From the NCBI RefSeq assembly GCF_037975245.1, contig NC_092562.1, positions 27,851,554 to 27,915,553 of the forward strand: a DNA stretch of 64,000 nt, written 5' to 3'. Made by a program: the position numbers and the translations under genes. The notes below the pieces were generated by a model. That model had not been told where the DNA came from. It was given only the letters and a program-made list of their open reading frames with translations, and did not search any database. This DNA comes from Apostichopus japonicus. Taxonomy: Eukaryota > Echinodermata > Holothuroidea > Aspidochirotida > Stichopodidae. Shown piece by piece: positions 47,321-60,015 of the stretch (position 1 is its first letter; every line of letters begins with the position of its first letter).

Positions 47321-50170
47321 CTACACGGGAGAAAGAAACACATCCTTTTTGTTTTTATGGATGAAACATTTCTATGTCTCAACAACTAACAAAAACCAAC
47401 TAGGCCTAGCCAGTTAGTCAGAAATCATTGACAATTTAATGCAATTTCAACAAAATTGTCTTCCATTGTCAAAGTTTTTGTCAGTGTTGCTAAGGCTTCA
47501 ACATGCAAGACCAGGGGAAATGTTATTCATTTCAGATGGAAAATAAACTACTTGATTAACTGAAATGATATACAGTAACAGAACAGGTTTGATACCTAAA
47601 AAGCTGTTACAGCCTATAGCATGGTAGCAATCTTCAGATTCAGTTGATCTTACTTACAAGTTGCAGCACCTAGCATTAATTACATAAAAGATGATAAGAA
47701 GAAATGATAAATTCAAAGTCACTCAGTGCTAGGCTATGTGTCGTTATAGTTTTATAGTACATACTGTACCACAACTAAAATTTGTAGTATGCTTGTGTGC
47801 AAAGGCATATACTGGAGGCCTACTTTACATTTATAACATTTGCGCCAACAGCATTAACAGTACAATGAATTGGATAGTCTACATACAAAAGTACTTTTAC
47901 GCGACAGCAAGCCTAGCTTAATCTGTACTGATGTCCACAGTGAAGCTGTATGTTTCTTCTTCCGCAATAGGTTATCATGAACAACATGTGAAAATTTGAT
48001 GAATTTTCTTTAAAACCTTGAAGATGACATTGAGTTTTCCGACAGTATTCGCCACTTGCTGTTTTGCCTTGGCTTCACAGAACCCACCAGCACATTGCCG
48101 AGACTGATCAAGCTATGCCTGTAGTGTAATCTGCGTACCACCCGGTACCACTTAGTATGTGGAAATGTTAGTATTGTTAGTATGAATAGTATGTATGCTA
48201 GTATTTAGACCTCCTATCCCTTGGAGACATTCTCTCTTCTGAGCCGAAGACGAGAGGGTGACCATCCAGGCAAGCCTAAAGTTAGGCTAGGCCTAATTTA
48301 CAGTTCCTTACTGTACCGTAGTACTAGTACGACTCAGTAGTTGTACAGTTGAGAGTATAGCTAGGGAGGCTAAAGTTAGGCTAAGGCTATGTACATTTAC
48401 TTACTGTACCGTAGTTGTACACTAGTGCCACAGGGTAGTACTAGCTACACTCGGTAGTGAGTACGAGAGTACTGTAGCGGTAGTGAGTACGAGAGTACTG
48501 TAGCGGACGGAAAACCGTGCACATCTGAAGGCAGTTCTCATTAATGGACCAGTTTTTACCTTTAATGCCCTTTTTGCTTGTTGTGCTGCTAACCTACAAC
48601 TTATATACTTTTGGTTACTGTGCATGTGTTAGTTGTAAGGTTTGCTGGCCAGTTAGGGGTTTTCCCGATCAAAAGCGTCACTATTGAACGCCAAAAGAGT
48701 CGCGGCGATCACAGAAATAATTGCTTTGAAGAATGCAGTTTTATCTTACTAACTGGTCGCGCAGTCGAAACATTAGACCTTCGATATGGTCTATTATATG
48801 GAATGATATTTTCCTTAGATTTTCGGAGAAGATTGTTTATCATATTTATCTCTATCACATAGACCAACTCACGGTGATGTTTTAAGGCACAAAAACACAT
48901 GTCACAAAGAGGTATTACAGAAGTATGCAATACATCTTTGAGCACTGGTATAAGCATCCAGCTGCAGCGTTTGCAGATATTTCTTGTTCTCTTGTAGTGA
49001 TTTTAAAGCACAGAAATACGTTAATTTCTGGAACAATTTCAATATGTTAGCACAATTATGTGTAACAACGCTGCCGTGGATGAGGGTGCTCCGAGAGGCT
49101 CCAAAATATGCAGCTCTTTGTTATCCTATGATCTTCAAATTTGAGAAGTGTAGATGTAAGGGAGAAACAGAGAGGCCGATTTGTGAGAGTATCATATATG
49201 TAATAGTAGTAAATAACATCTACATAGCGCCTAATACAAAAGTTTCTAAGCGCTAAACAAAGGAAAATAGAAACATGGCAAACAAACACTAAGAAGAAAA
49301 TAGAAACTTTTGAGACGCATGATTTGAAAACAAACATTTACGAGTTGAGAAGAAGGCATAGAAAACGAATAGGATGTAAAAATTGTAAGTTGTGATATGT
49401 TAAGGTAAAATGAACCGTATTTTGTACATACATTTGGTTCAAATGTTCATTATGTTACAAATAAATTAGGGAAAGAATATTAAAAAATACTGCAGTATTT
49501 TTTTAATATTCTTTTGATGCATGCATCAAATTGTAAATTTCAATGTTTTCACTCAGACGTAACGCGAGGCTGTAACAATATACATAAGAGATTTTCTCAC
49601 GAGAGAAATTCTCACTAGTCATTTGCTCTGGAGAAACTTCGTCCGGCGAGGCATTTCCTGCAAGAAATACGTAAAAGGGCTTTCATTTTCATCCACAAAA
49701 GTCCGTAAAATGAACATGAAGCCTAAGTGCTTAATTAATAGCATGTGGTGTGAGTGCTAATTGGTAATCTTTTACAAAGTTGCAGACAATACGCTGCAGC
49801 GGCTGTACATTGTTAGTGTACATCTAGGACAAACAATGGGGCATTAGATATATTGTGAAATCGCCTTTGGGTAAGCACGACCCCCCCCCCCTCGGATCCA
49901 CCATCCAAAACTAAGTATTACTCACAGGCCCTAGGGTAGTATTAATTATTAAAATACGGGAGTGAATTGATGTGACACTGACAGTACAGTTTGCAGGCCT
50001 AACTAATGCTAACACAGTTACATTCCTAACAAGCAGTTACGCCTAGTACCAATAGTAATAGGTAGGCAATATCGAAATTCGGACTTCATCACTTCCAACG
50101 CCCGAATCGACCTCTCGCCATTTCTCTTTATATCTGTATATACCGAGGGTGATCAATGCTCCTTCAACTT
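47321..50170. other. Region upstream of ERCC6L2 coding exon 1
   Basis: It should contain the ERCC6L2 5' UTR exon and promoter, but I could not place either. A duplicated block with TTAGGCTA and TTACTGTACCGTAGT occurs at about 48280-48320 and 48365-48420, and GTGAGTACGAGAGTACTGTAGCGG is doubled at 48454-48505. A C-run lies at 49880. No coding exon was recognised. Confidence 0.5.
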
Positions 50171-50540
50171 AAAGGCATTGGAGACTCGCCCCAAACCGCG
50201 TGCGCGGCCATCTGAAACAGTTAACTTTCTGTTTTTTGCAAGTGACGTTTTGTTCGTGTCGCTACAAAATGCAGAAAGTAATGAAACGTGGTACCTTGTT
50301 ATCTTTACCTGGACCTGAGATGCCCATCGCTGTATTGTTTATACACTGTGCTGTGGGTATTGGCCGCAGCTGTATATACTGACTGTGCACTAGTGTCTAA
50401 TTACCGACGGTAGCAAGCTGTGTGTGTGTGTATTTTCTGGGATCGATGGTTGTGTCTAACACTTCTGTTACACCTCATTCGAAACTAGGTCAGATTACCG
50501 GCATTAGACGTTTCTTTTTGAGCGAGTCTTCACACCCTTT
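50171..50540 (+). repeat. Interspersed ~350-bp repeat, copy A
   Basis: It shares most of its length with 60016-60343 (CGCCCCAAACCGCGTG, TGTCGCTACAAAATGCAGA, CTAATTACCGACGGTAGC, ATTACCGGCATTA(G/A)ACGTT) and its right half with 56246-56399. The 3' end is TCTTCACACCCTTT. No inverted ends or duplications were found, so its class is unknown. Confidence 0.85.
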
Positions 50541-50797
50541 AACCATACACGCTTGGAGTCGGGCTGGGAGTTGCCAATCTTCTCGACTACGCTTTGCACT
50601 ATGTTTTCATCTATAGGCTTGGCAGCGATTGGCTGAAACCACAAATCTTCTCTAAGGTCTATTTTGATTCGAAGGCAATGGCGCGAAACTTGATAGAGCA
50701 GTCGTTCCTGCTGCAAGTTTTGTACCGGTTGGCCGCTGCTCATGCCCGGGTCGTCGATCTTGATCCTGGTTCCTGTCGTCTGCACGTCGTGGTCTCA
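50504..50797 (-). CDS. Unrecognised open frame beside the interspersed repeat
   Basis: On the minus strand a frame stays open from 50797 to a stop at 50504-50506 and encodes GMSSGQPVQNLQQERLLYQ, RIKIDLREDLWFQPIAA and VVEKIGNSQPDSKRVW. Base composition is richer in G+C and more coding-like than the surroundings, and the last 12 codons run into repeat copy A. I do not recognise the protein. It may be an exon, a captured gene piece or chance. Confidence 0.3.
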
Positions 50798-51029
50798 TAG
50801 GGAAAGGATACAAACAAAGTAAAAGATATAGTTCATCACCGAAATCGAATCGTCTAAAACCCCGATTTTATTTTGTTTAACTTTTATACTTTAGGTATGT
50901 ATCTGATCCCCTTGTAGTGTAAGTTGGCCTGTTGATAATTCACTTGAACGGTTCAACAGTGACATCTAGCCGCGTCTCCCCGGCAGATATCAGGGCTATC
51001 ACTCCGCTAGTTTTCCAAATCGCATCAAA

Positions 51030-52135
51030 ATGGCTGAATCTAATGGTAAGTAATATTCGAAATGATCACCAAGTTGCGGAATCGAAGTAGGTATTGAAGT
51101 ATTTATCACGCAATCTGCATAAAGAGGCATTGCTTAGAACGCGTGTGTAATTTCACTGGATATTACTAAGGCGCTAGGGCTTATTTTGTGAGAAACTTCA
51201 TTGCGAACATTGGATCTCAAGCAACCGCGTGTTCTGCATTACCTTGGCGTAGTGACTAGCGAGTCACACATGCCTAACGTTCGGTTTGCATGACGGCGAC
51301 TGCGTGCTGGCATACTAAGTGTAACGTATTGGTCTTTCTTTGTTGGTTTGCTACATGTTGTTTACAACCAAATGGTAAGACTTGGTTGTCTGAGGGATAA
51401 CCAGAACAATTTTTGAAATAGGTTGCCCTGAGTATGTAAACTAATCAAAATGATAGGAACAGAAATGACTAACAATGACTTATATAACTCTTAATAGTTA
51501 TTAAAGTGTAATCAACAAATATTCAATATAACTGGGTGGATCTGGGTAGGTTGTCTCATTTGTAGCTCAACAGTGGACCTACTACCTTAAGGAGAAAATC
51601 CAAATTCCATACTTTTCACCCTTAATACTTTGCCAGGTACAGTGAATGGTGACTTGACTAACTAGCTCATGCAGATATTGAGAGGATATCACACCCAATA
51701 CTTGCTGTTTCATTAGGGTCACTCCTTGTACGACAATGTGCTTCTAACTTCTTCTAGCAGAAGCCAGTATAAACATGAAATAATCTTCAACAGCATAATT
51801 ATGATAATTAAAAGTAATAAAAAACAATTAGTGCTGTATTTTGCTTTGGGCATTTTCTTGTGACACCACATAGGCTATCTGAAAAAGGGAAAAGTCAGAT
51901 TGGTTTAAACGTTTGGATTATTATTGTGTTATGAATTTCAATCCACACCAACTGTAATTAAATAGCTCAAAGTAAAAGATCACAAAATGAAATGATATGA
52001 ACTACAGATAATAGTCTCCAAGAAAGTATCCCTTCAGAATCAATTTATTAAATGGATGTTCTCTTACAGGTCGTAAAAGAAGTCATGACCCCAGTGATGA
52101 TGGGGAAGAGGGTGCTGCCAATGTCCAAAAAGTTG
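51030..52135 (+). CDS. Start of an unrecognised gene: two N-terminal exons
   Basis: Exon 1 (51030-51045, MAESN plus one base) ends at GTAAGT, and exon 2 (52070-52135) begins after ttctcttacag and ends at GTACGT. They join as MAESNGRKRSHDPSDDGEEG followed by AANVQKVG. The basic patch GRKRS followed by acidic residues suggests a nuclear protein, but I do not recognise the family. The ATG sits in CATCAAAATGGC, a fair start context, next to the GC-richest stretch of the area, which probably holds the promoter. A possible third exon is at 54071. Confidence 0.6.
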
Positions 52136-53282
52136 GTACGTGTAAATGATCATCTCTGTTATATAAAATTATTCCTTTTAATTTCTTTTTTTTTAACTTT
52201 GTATTGGGATTGAATTGTATGGTGTTTTCTTTTTATTGTGATTCCCCATTGTAGACATTAAGGTCTTGTAAAGGGGATATTGCTGAGTGTTAACACCACA
52301 TCATTTCTTTACAAATTCTTGACATATGAACTGCAAGTTACGATTAGCAGTTGAACCCTTCGCTACTCACATTGGACAGCCTGGGATGTCATGCAAAATG
52401 ATTAATAATGTTTAAAACAAACATTCAGGATAAGCCAACTCACATAATTTCTTTAGGAAGAACTGATGAATACACCACCACTGTGTTGGTGTCACATCCC
52501 CCCAACCACCCCCCCCCCCCACAACTCAGCCAATCATCTTAAACACCACATTTTACTGGAGCTTTTAATAGCCATGATTTAGACATACCATATACTCATT
52601 GTTTATTAGGATATTTATAACCTGAGCTTTATCTGCTTAAATTTGTAATCAAATTTAAAAGAATATTCTGGTGGCTAAAGTTGATTGCTGGAGGAAAATG
52701 CTAAAAATTTTCTCAATCTAACTGTGGAAATCACATGCTCATAGCAGGATGTATTGTTAAGATATGAATTTTTGGTTTCGATGATAATCGTAACCTATGC
52801 ATTCATGATGGCGTATGTGTGTGTATGTGTGTAAGTGCGTTTGTGATGCCCAGCTTGTAAACACGATATCTCAAGAAGGGAACGTCACACAAATTTCATA
52901 TTTAGTAGCCTACTGCAATCTAGCTCAGTGGATTAAATTTCATTTATCGGAGACCGTCGTGTTACATCTACCTTCCAGTCCTCTCATATATGAAAATTTC
53001 CGTAACAATTACAGAAAATATATTTACTGCCAAGTGAGAGAAATTGGCTGACATCAAGGAGCAATCACTAATTCCGGTACCTTGTAGTGGTACTGTTACA
53101 AGGCCCAGACCGATAAGGTTCCAATGGCAAAAACCCAATGGAGACAGAGTAGAAAGCACTAATTGTAAAGTCAATTTTAGTTCACACGCTTTGAGCAAAG
53201 CAGAATTACCATATGACCAAAATTAACTTACTTAAGAAAGGTATTTCCTCACGCCAAAGCAGCCAGGAAAGCTCTGACTATA
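52136..53282. other. Presumed intron of the 51030 gene
   Basis: AT-rich intron-like sequence with a C-run at 52500-52520 and a TG-rich stretch at 52812-52850. Short open frames exist around 53044-53226 but show neither splice signals that fit nor a known domain. Confidence 0.45.
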
Positions 53283-53326
53283 ACCAGGGAGCCGCTACTC
53301 TAACGTTAGAGTAGCAGCTCCCTGGT
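53283..53326. repeat. 44-bp near-perfect palindrome
   Basis: Two 22-bp arms meet with no spacer at 53304/53305. The left arm starts ACCAGGGAGC and ends TACTCTAAC; the right arm is its reverse complement except for one C/T difference. It could extrude as a cruciform. The surroundings show no matching larger inverted repeat. Confidence 0.9.
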
Positions 53327-53711
53327 GTATGTAAAGGCTACGGAAGTTCTTCGGATCCAGACGACGTACCTCGATATCTAAGCTATCACTGGTGTTACTC
53401 TCCTTCATCAAACAACATGTAGGAGGAAGGAAAACTCAACGGGATGTCTTTCAAGCACGGCTTACAGGGCTTTGTTACTTAAAAAGATTGCTTAGTGGCT
53501 CTAGCATAGTGTATAAAGTTTATTGCTACCGGTGGGTTTTTTTTTTTAATATGAATGTCTGGGCTAAATGTAAAGATTTGTTAATTTATTCTCAGAAGTG
53601 ACTAGAGAAGATTTGGTCGCACCACGCACTAGAAATATATATAGTTCTAATCTCTAACATACCAAAATTAAAAATAAAGAAAAACTGTTAGCAAACTGCT
53701 TATCCACTACA

Positions 53712-53747
53712 GACGTTTCGATCCTAGCAGGATCTTTTTCAGAGGCT
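53712..53747 (-). ncRNA. Hammerhead-like motif, Penelope type, decayed
   Basis: Same stem II and loop as at 44354 and the same GAAACGUC end, but the core box reads CUGAAAA instead of CUGAAGA and stem I no longer pairs. It is a dead relative of the 44-kb motif, in the presumed intron of the 51030 gene. Confidence 0.6.
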
Positions 53748-54070
53748 AAAAACATACCATTTAACTACTTAAGCGTTATACCACCGTGCTACAACACGGT
53801 ACATGTACTCTGTACATTCAACAAGTTATTCAACAGATATTTCGTGAATCAAAACTAGTTGTAACTAAAACAAAGTAGGCTACAATGAGCAGGTTGAAAG
53901 ATCGTGGCAGACACTAACATCATAGAAACGTGTGACTCAATATGTATCTTCACTAAGAAAAAACAAACATGTGATTGAGAGATAGAAAAAAAAACACCGT
54001 TCAGATTCAAATGCTACCATCGTATGCACCAACAATAACACTTGACATATTTGCTTGATTGGAACCTTAA

Positions 54071-54230
54071 AGGACACAGGTTGAAGGTTGTAAACCCGGT
54101 GACTATCCCTGCACTAGTCCTGAGAAGAGAGGTACACCCGGACCTTCACTATAACCACTGTGACCCGGTTGAAGAGAGGCCAGTGTACCAGACCCCAGAC
54201 TGTTTCAAGCAGAGTCCTTGGTTGGCAAGG
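54071..54230 (+). CDS. Possible third exon of the 51030 gene
   Basis: After aaccttaaag the frame reads HRLKVVNPVTIPALVLRREV, then HPDLHYNHCDPVEERPVYQ and TPDCFKQSPWLA up to AAG|GTGACA. Its start phase fits exon 2 (giving VGHRLK). The composition looks like protein rather than intron, but I do not recognise it. Downstream another frame continues (DRNREYYGEG; MYYTPYTPRVSGSNYKN), so it may be a pseudogene piece; the hAT-type element at 54366 interrupts this second stretch. Confidence 0.3.
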
Positions 54231-54365
54231 TGACAGAAATCGGGAGTATTATGGAGAAGGCGCGTGAAGAGGCATGTATTACACCCCATATACACCTCGT
54301 GTGAGTGGAAGCAACTATAAGAATAGCAGAAAGAGAAATGATGGATTCTACTACCAGAGTGAGGC

Positions 54366-55012
54366 CAAGGGCGGCGGAAGCACTTTTAATCTGGGGGGGC
54401 ACCAACATCAAAGGGCACTTTGCAGAAATTTGAATGGACTGATGCAGCCTTATATTTAGTACCCTTTATAACTCTTATTGTATTATCTTATTTGCGTATA
54501 CACATCACCCCACCACGCCCCCCCCCCCCAAGGAAAATATGCATACTAGCACTGCAATATCCAATGTGCAAATTGGGAAACAAGGAACAGGTTTTCTTTT
54601 GAGACAAATTGAGGTGAAATCATGCTGGTTACTAATGTAAGAATCTTCCGAATTAGGATTTATTTCTTGTTAATATCTAAACAAACTTTTTTCCATTCGA
54701 AATAGCTTTGAGTTTGACCCACAGAAATTCATCTAAAAGTCAGCGGCGGAGCCAGGATTTGCAAAGTTGTTTGCACGACTATCTGAGCGGAGCGCCACCA
54801 TCGGTTGGCGCGGAGCGTGCAAGAAAATTTTTGGTTTTACAAACCCCTCAGATGGCCGGAAACGGCCCTTCCCGAGTGTTTTTTTCTGGTTCCCTGGCCT
54901 CTTGCTAACTTGAGACACCTCAATTTTTATGTAGAAAAAGGGTACATTTTTAACCTGAGGAAAAGTGGGGGGGGCACGTGCCCCCTGTGCCCCCCCGGTT
55001 CCGCCGCCCTTG
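54366..55012. mobile_element. Non-autonomous hAT-type element (647 bp) with 8-bp duplication
   Basis: Ends are CAAGGGCGGCGGAA and the exact reverse complement TTCCGCCGCCCTTG, and AGTGAGGC stands on both sides (54358-54365 and 55013-55020). G-rich and C-rich subterminal runs occur as in the element at 19690. A related GCGGCGGAGCC word at 54743 suggests a nested or rearranged second element inside. No transposase frame is present. Confidence 0.88.
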
Positions 55013-55020
55013 AGTGAGGC

Positions 55021-56245
55021 AAGAGGAACTGTAATAGAGGACAAATGAGTGGAAGCATTCCTCGTGTTGAGAGGGGGTGGTGTAATGACCGTTGTATTTG
55101 TTATTGAATTAATGTTTGTTTCTTTGTTGTTTCCGCAATAAGTGGGTTAATAATTTAAACAGAGTCTACTGACCTCTAAATTTGACGCACCCCTAGCTCG
55201 TAGTTTTGAGTTTGCCTTATTCTGAAATAAGCCTAAACAATCCCTATTTTGCATAAACCAGCGCGCGAGGCTATTCACCCAATCACGAGACAGCTAATTT
55301 CACCACCCGTTGTTTCCTGCAGTTGTATCATTTATGGGTTGAGAAATTTCATGGGAGAGTATCAATTATGCCTGAAACGATTTGAACACAATTGTGCGAA
55401 TTGAGAAGAAGGCATCTACCAAACGGATAGGATGCTATCATGTAAGTTGTGATATTTTAAGGTAACAATGAACGGCAGTTTGCCTTAGTTACTGGTATAA
55501 TGATAATGTCAAAGATCTACTCATTTTAATTGATTGACAGTTAGAAACTCGTTGCATTAAGTTTAGGACCCAACTATATGGGCCTTATTAAAACCAACCT
55601 ATAGTTCGTAGACAAGAGGCAAGGCTTGTTAGGTTGTATCTTTTCAATCTTCTCAAGAGTTCCGTTATAATCGCGAAAACCCGTCTCACGAGAATTCTCT
55701 AAGACACGAGCTATTTACTCTAAAGCGATTTTAGCCTATTTTCTCACGAGAGACTTGCTCATATAATTAAATCTACTTTACCTGCTTACGAGAAATCTTC
55801 TCACGTGCCATTTACTCATCAGCAATTTTGCTCACTAGATATCTTCTCATGAGAAACGTGCTTATAATCAAACTACACAGTCTAATTCACATATTAAGAG
55901 ATTGTACCTATTGTTTAGAATAGTTAAGCCTTCTCGTGAGAAATATATAGAAACATTCTCATGTGAAAACTGCTGCTCTGTTCAGTCAGTTATATATATA
56001 TATGTACCCAAGGACACATCAGTGATACATTACTGACTCGTCCTTGCTCATGAGCTACTGCTCGTCGAGCATTGTAAAAGTTATATTGAGAAGGTATGAT
56101 TAATATGATAACTGTTACTAAAACGGTGTATTGTAAATTCGTCCTGCTGTTCTTCAACTAACCAATTACCAACAATCATCTTTACAAATGTGAGGAATAA
56201 AGTGATTTCGTCGAAGAAAAAGGAAACTGTCTTCTAACTGACTAC
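55021..56245. other. Gene-free stretch
   Basis: AT-rich sequence with many scattered TCTCACGAGA / TCTCGTGAGA words at 55680-55960, a weak irregular repeat. No gene is seen. Confidence 0.45.
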
Positions 56246-56399
56246 ACCCTAGTGTCTAATTACCGACGGTAGCAAGCTGTGTGTGTATTTTCTGGGATCG
56301 ATGGTGGTGTCTAACACTTCTGTTACACCTCATTCGAAACTAGGTCAGATTACCGGCATTAGACGTTTCTTTTTGCGCGAGTCTTCACACCCTTTAAAC
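56246..56399 (+). repeat. Interspersed repeat, copy B (right half only)
   Basis: It matches the last 150 bp of copy A (50395-50540), from CTAGTGTCTAATTACCGACG to CTTCACACCCTTTAA, with very few differences. Confidence 0.85.
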
Positions 56400-59300
56400 A
56401 AGTATACCTTAATCGGTCCGGTGAATTTTCTGAATATTTTTTTGCAATGAAAGTTACTTATTCAAAACGAGATACAAACTCAGAACTTGACCACCCAAAA
56501 GCTACTTCTAGCTTGTCGCTTGCAGCAATTTGAAGACCAATAATTTTACGTAGAGTCTTAACGTTAGCTAACTAAGTGCCCAATTAATGTTCAGATTGTA
56601 AGAAGTTTTTAAAATACACAGAATTGAGAACCACTGCTAACGGTATATGTATTTGGAATGGAAAGCGAAAGGAATATTTAACATGTTTTTATTGCACGAA
56701 ACAGTATCAATTTGTATTTCTGGGACATAGCAACCCTTTAGAGTGCCTATCTACGAAAGCAAACTGCATGGTTAACGACGTTTTCAATGTGCCAAGAAAT
56801 GAAAATGCTCTTATTAACTGAAAAGAGGTATACAACAAATAGTATACAAAAAGTATACAACTCGTAGGATGTTACCAACATTTTCATCGATCAGTATTAA
56901 ATAACTTAAATAACCGCAAGTCTGCGTCCTTTGGTATTTCACTGGCAGTGACACAGACGGGAGATAACAGATATGTCTTGCCTAGCATATAGGTACAAGT
57001 TATATAACTAGTAATACTACCAGTTTAACTATAAAGTTATCGTTGAATTAAAGCTACAGTAGTAACTATAGGCCTGGGCTATATCCAAGTGCTAGGATAG
57101 GAAAGAAGAATTCAACTCAAGTATAGGATATAAAACAATTGTTGGGACTGAGATGACAATCTTCTCTTGCTGTTTGTCAAGTAGGCCTAAATTGGCCTAA
57201 CTGATTTAAAATTGCTAATTAAGAAGCCTAAGATGCAACACGACGGACTCCTTGTTGTGCTATCCAACCAAATGACGATGAAGATTAAATGTTTGTGGTA
57301 AATGTATGCATCCTTTGTTAGGTAATTATGAAGTGATAAAATGTAGTTCATGTCAAATTAAAGTATGCACATGAGAGTCACCATGCATAAACTTAAGCTT
57401 ACACTGGTATAAAATTGTTCAAGATTTTGTTTTACCTCAACATGACCTTGTAGTGTATATTAGTCTTTAATATTCACTGAGAATATGTCTTAGGAGGCTA
57501 TATTACTAAATTTGAATATTGAAGCTTCCCCTGCAGTCCAGTAACCAGGCTGCAGGGGCCCAGGGGCATGTTCCCACCTTCATCCTCTTAATTTGTCCCA
57601 CCATCATGTGAACTAAGACTTAAAAAAAAACAGCACATGAGTATTGCTCCTTTAATTATTGATGCCCCTCCGTTAATTGTTGGTGTCCCTCCAACCCGGA
57701 GTACCTTCTCCCTAAGGGCCCAAACATTTCTGTAAAGCAGTCTCTCGTACATATTGGTCTTATCATAATAAGCAACATCGGCTTGGCTTTGTGCCTATGT
57801 ATATAGTTAAGGATCTAACGTAAGATTGTACAACATTTGGGAACATGTTAGTAAGAGCTGTGTTAGCATGCAGCTAAATACCCGTGACATGTAATTCAAT
57901 TTCAACTAGTATTTTTGTTTCCCAAAAAATTCGAGCTAATCTGTTGCATCAAATGTTTCTATATGTGAAAATGAGGATTTCGTCGAAACTCCGTTACTAA
58001 ACGTAGGCACCCTTTTCGCGAGTCATTGTTTGAGTGTATATATTATAGATGGTGCTATATAGTGACCTTCAAATCGTTGCAAAGCGTATTGTCGTCAGCA
58101 GGTGCGATATGGCTTCTATGTATAAATTTCTATTGGTACAAATAGTCGAAAAGCTAGCAGGCAAGTATTCCTTACTTTTAGCTGATGTTTTCCTGTAGAC
58201 ACCATAAACTATGGTCTATTGAATTTCTTTATCTGTAGAGATAATTATGACTCCATGGACTAGGCCCTTCCGCGAGGTACCGTGATACCCTGGTACCCAA
58301 TGATTGTCTGCGGCATGGTACGGTAGCTTGTATCAACTATATACGACGCTTACAATCATTTGACTTCCCGCTGATGAGATTCACTCAAGTTAAAACCGAT
58401 GTATGCATTATACAGTGTCCTGTTCGTCACGAAAACAAGTGTTATACCAGCAAATATCGTCATCAACCGCAATTCATTGTGTATCAGTAGAACCGCAATC
58501 AAATTTCAACTAACAAGTAAGTCTCGTTTATTTTTCTGATTCTACATCCACACTGCACTACATTTCGGCATTTCATGAGACTGTAATGCCATAGTTTGCA
58601 GGTAAGTGATAGCAACTAAATACCACAAAAAAAGTACATATACAATTGTAAAATCATGACGCTTACATGTTTATTAATGCGGTAGAAATGAATTATAATG
58701 ATAATAATTATAATCAGCAGTTATACGTGGAAGAAACTCGCAAGCGCTTATGGATTACAGCTTACACGTCGGTGGCTTCCAATTTAACTCAAATGTGGAA
58801 TCTTTTCAATTTAGAAAGTCATTTCAGATGGGGAAACCGTAGATTGTTCTTGGATGACAAAACCCCACCTTACTATGACACGGCCGGGTATTGAACCCGG
58901 AACCTCCTGATTGCTAAGCCTCATTGCTTCAAATGCCACCGCCTTTACCCACTCGGTCACAGCAACGGTACAACAACACATAAAGGTAATATTTACATTT
59001 CAGCTTCTCCTGTCTGTGCCACGCTTAGCGAACTTGAACTAATTTGATACAAAATAACACTATGTATTGCATAGAAACATAATAAATATGAAAACTGTCA
59101 TATCTTCTTCAACAACTGAAAAGATCCTTCTTCTGCATACGTCTATAGAACACAGTTTACAATGACGTTTTAGTTAAACCCAAAAGAGTCACAGCAAAGA
59201 AATGTTTGCTCAGGTTCCAAAGGCTGATTAGGCCTATAGAACTCGGCAGGAGGAGCCTCGGACCTCCGTCCAGCCACCTCTAGAATACTGCCTATACTGG

Positions 59301-60015
59301 TACAAAGTTTGTCTTTGCTGCAGAGGTCAAAGCGGCTCTATGTGAACTTTGCAAATGCTTGTATCTATCCCAGACCCTTCAAGCAAGGTAACAACAGGTC
59401 ACATGTACACTAGCTGAGAATATTCGAGGCTATACCCTCTTCTTTCATCGATTTATTTATGTCGCAGTGATAAAGCTGTTGACAAATTCTGGTACTATCT
59501 TGCTAGCCTGAACATGGAGGTGAAAACAGAAGTCTGAACAAGCAAACTGGCAGTGAGCTACATTATTTTCTCATGCAAGTTTTGCCGACGAGGGTGTAAA
59601 CCATACAATTTCAGTTGCAGTTAATTGGTCGACAAAATTGCCATGACCATTGACTTCCTATCACCCAGTCGACCAAATGGTTTTGACAATGATAAGAATC
59701 TGCCAAGTTAACCAAATTTTACGAAGTCTCTTTTAAACATGTACCTAGCTTCTCTATAGGCATGGTACGCATCGCGTTACTAAACCCTTCGTATGTCGTA
59801 CGGTGAGGGTCGAGACCGAAACACTGTACAAGCGTCCTCATGAAAACTCACCAACAGAAACGATTTCTGAGCACAAGTCTGTACTTTATACGGCGAATTC
59901 TTAACGGAAGACCGTCGTTATACAACAATGGTTGCGACAATTTTAAGGTAGATAAACTTACAAGTGGTACGTGAAAAAAACCGTCTATCGAGCAAGTTTC
60001 ACAACCTCCTTAAAG
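56400..60015. other. Gene-free stretch with one tRNA-like remnant
   Basis: No exon is recognised. Short stop-free frames at 56624-56821 and 58667-58894 lack any known motif or fitting splice sites. A tRNA-like sequence at 58876-58972 is listed separately. Confidence 0.45.
58876..58972 (-). mobile_element. tRNA-like sequence with long variable region
   Basis: On the minus strand: GTTGCTGTGACCGAGTGGG (A box), a long middle as in serine or leucine tRNAs, and GGTTCAATACCCGG as T arm. The acceptor ends do not pair properly, so it is more likely a SINE head or tRNA pseudogene than a working tRNA. Confidence 0.5.
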
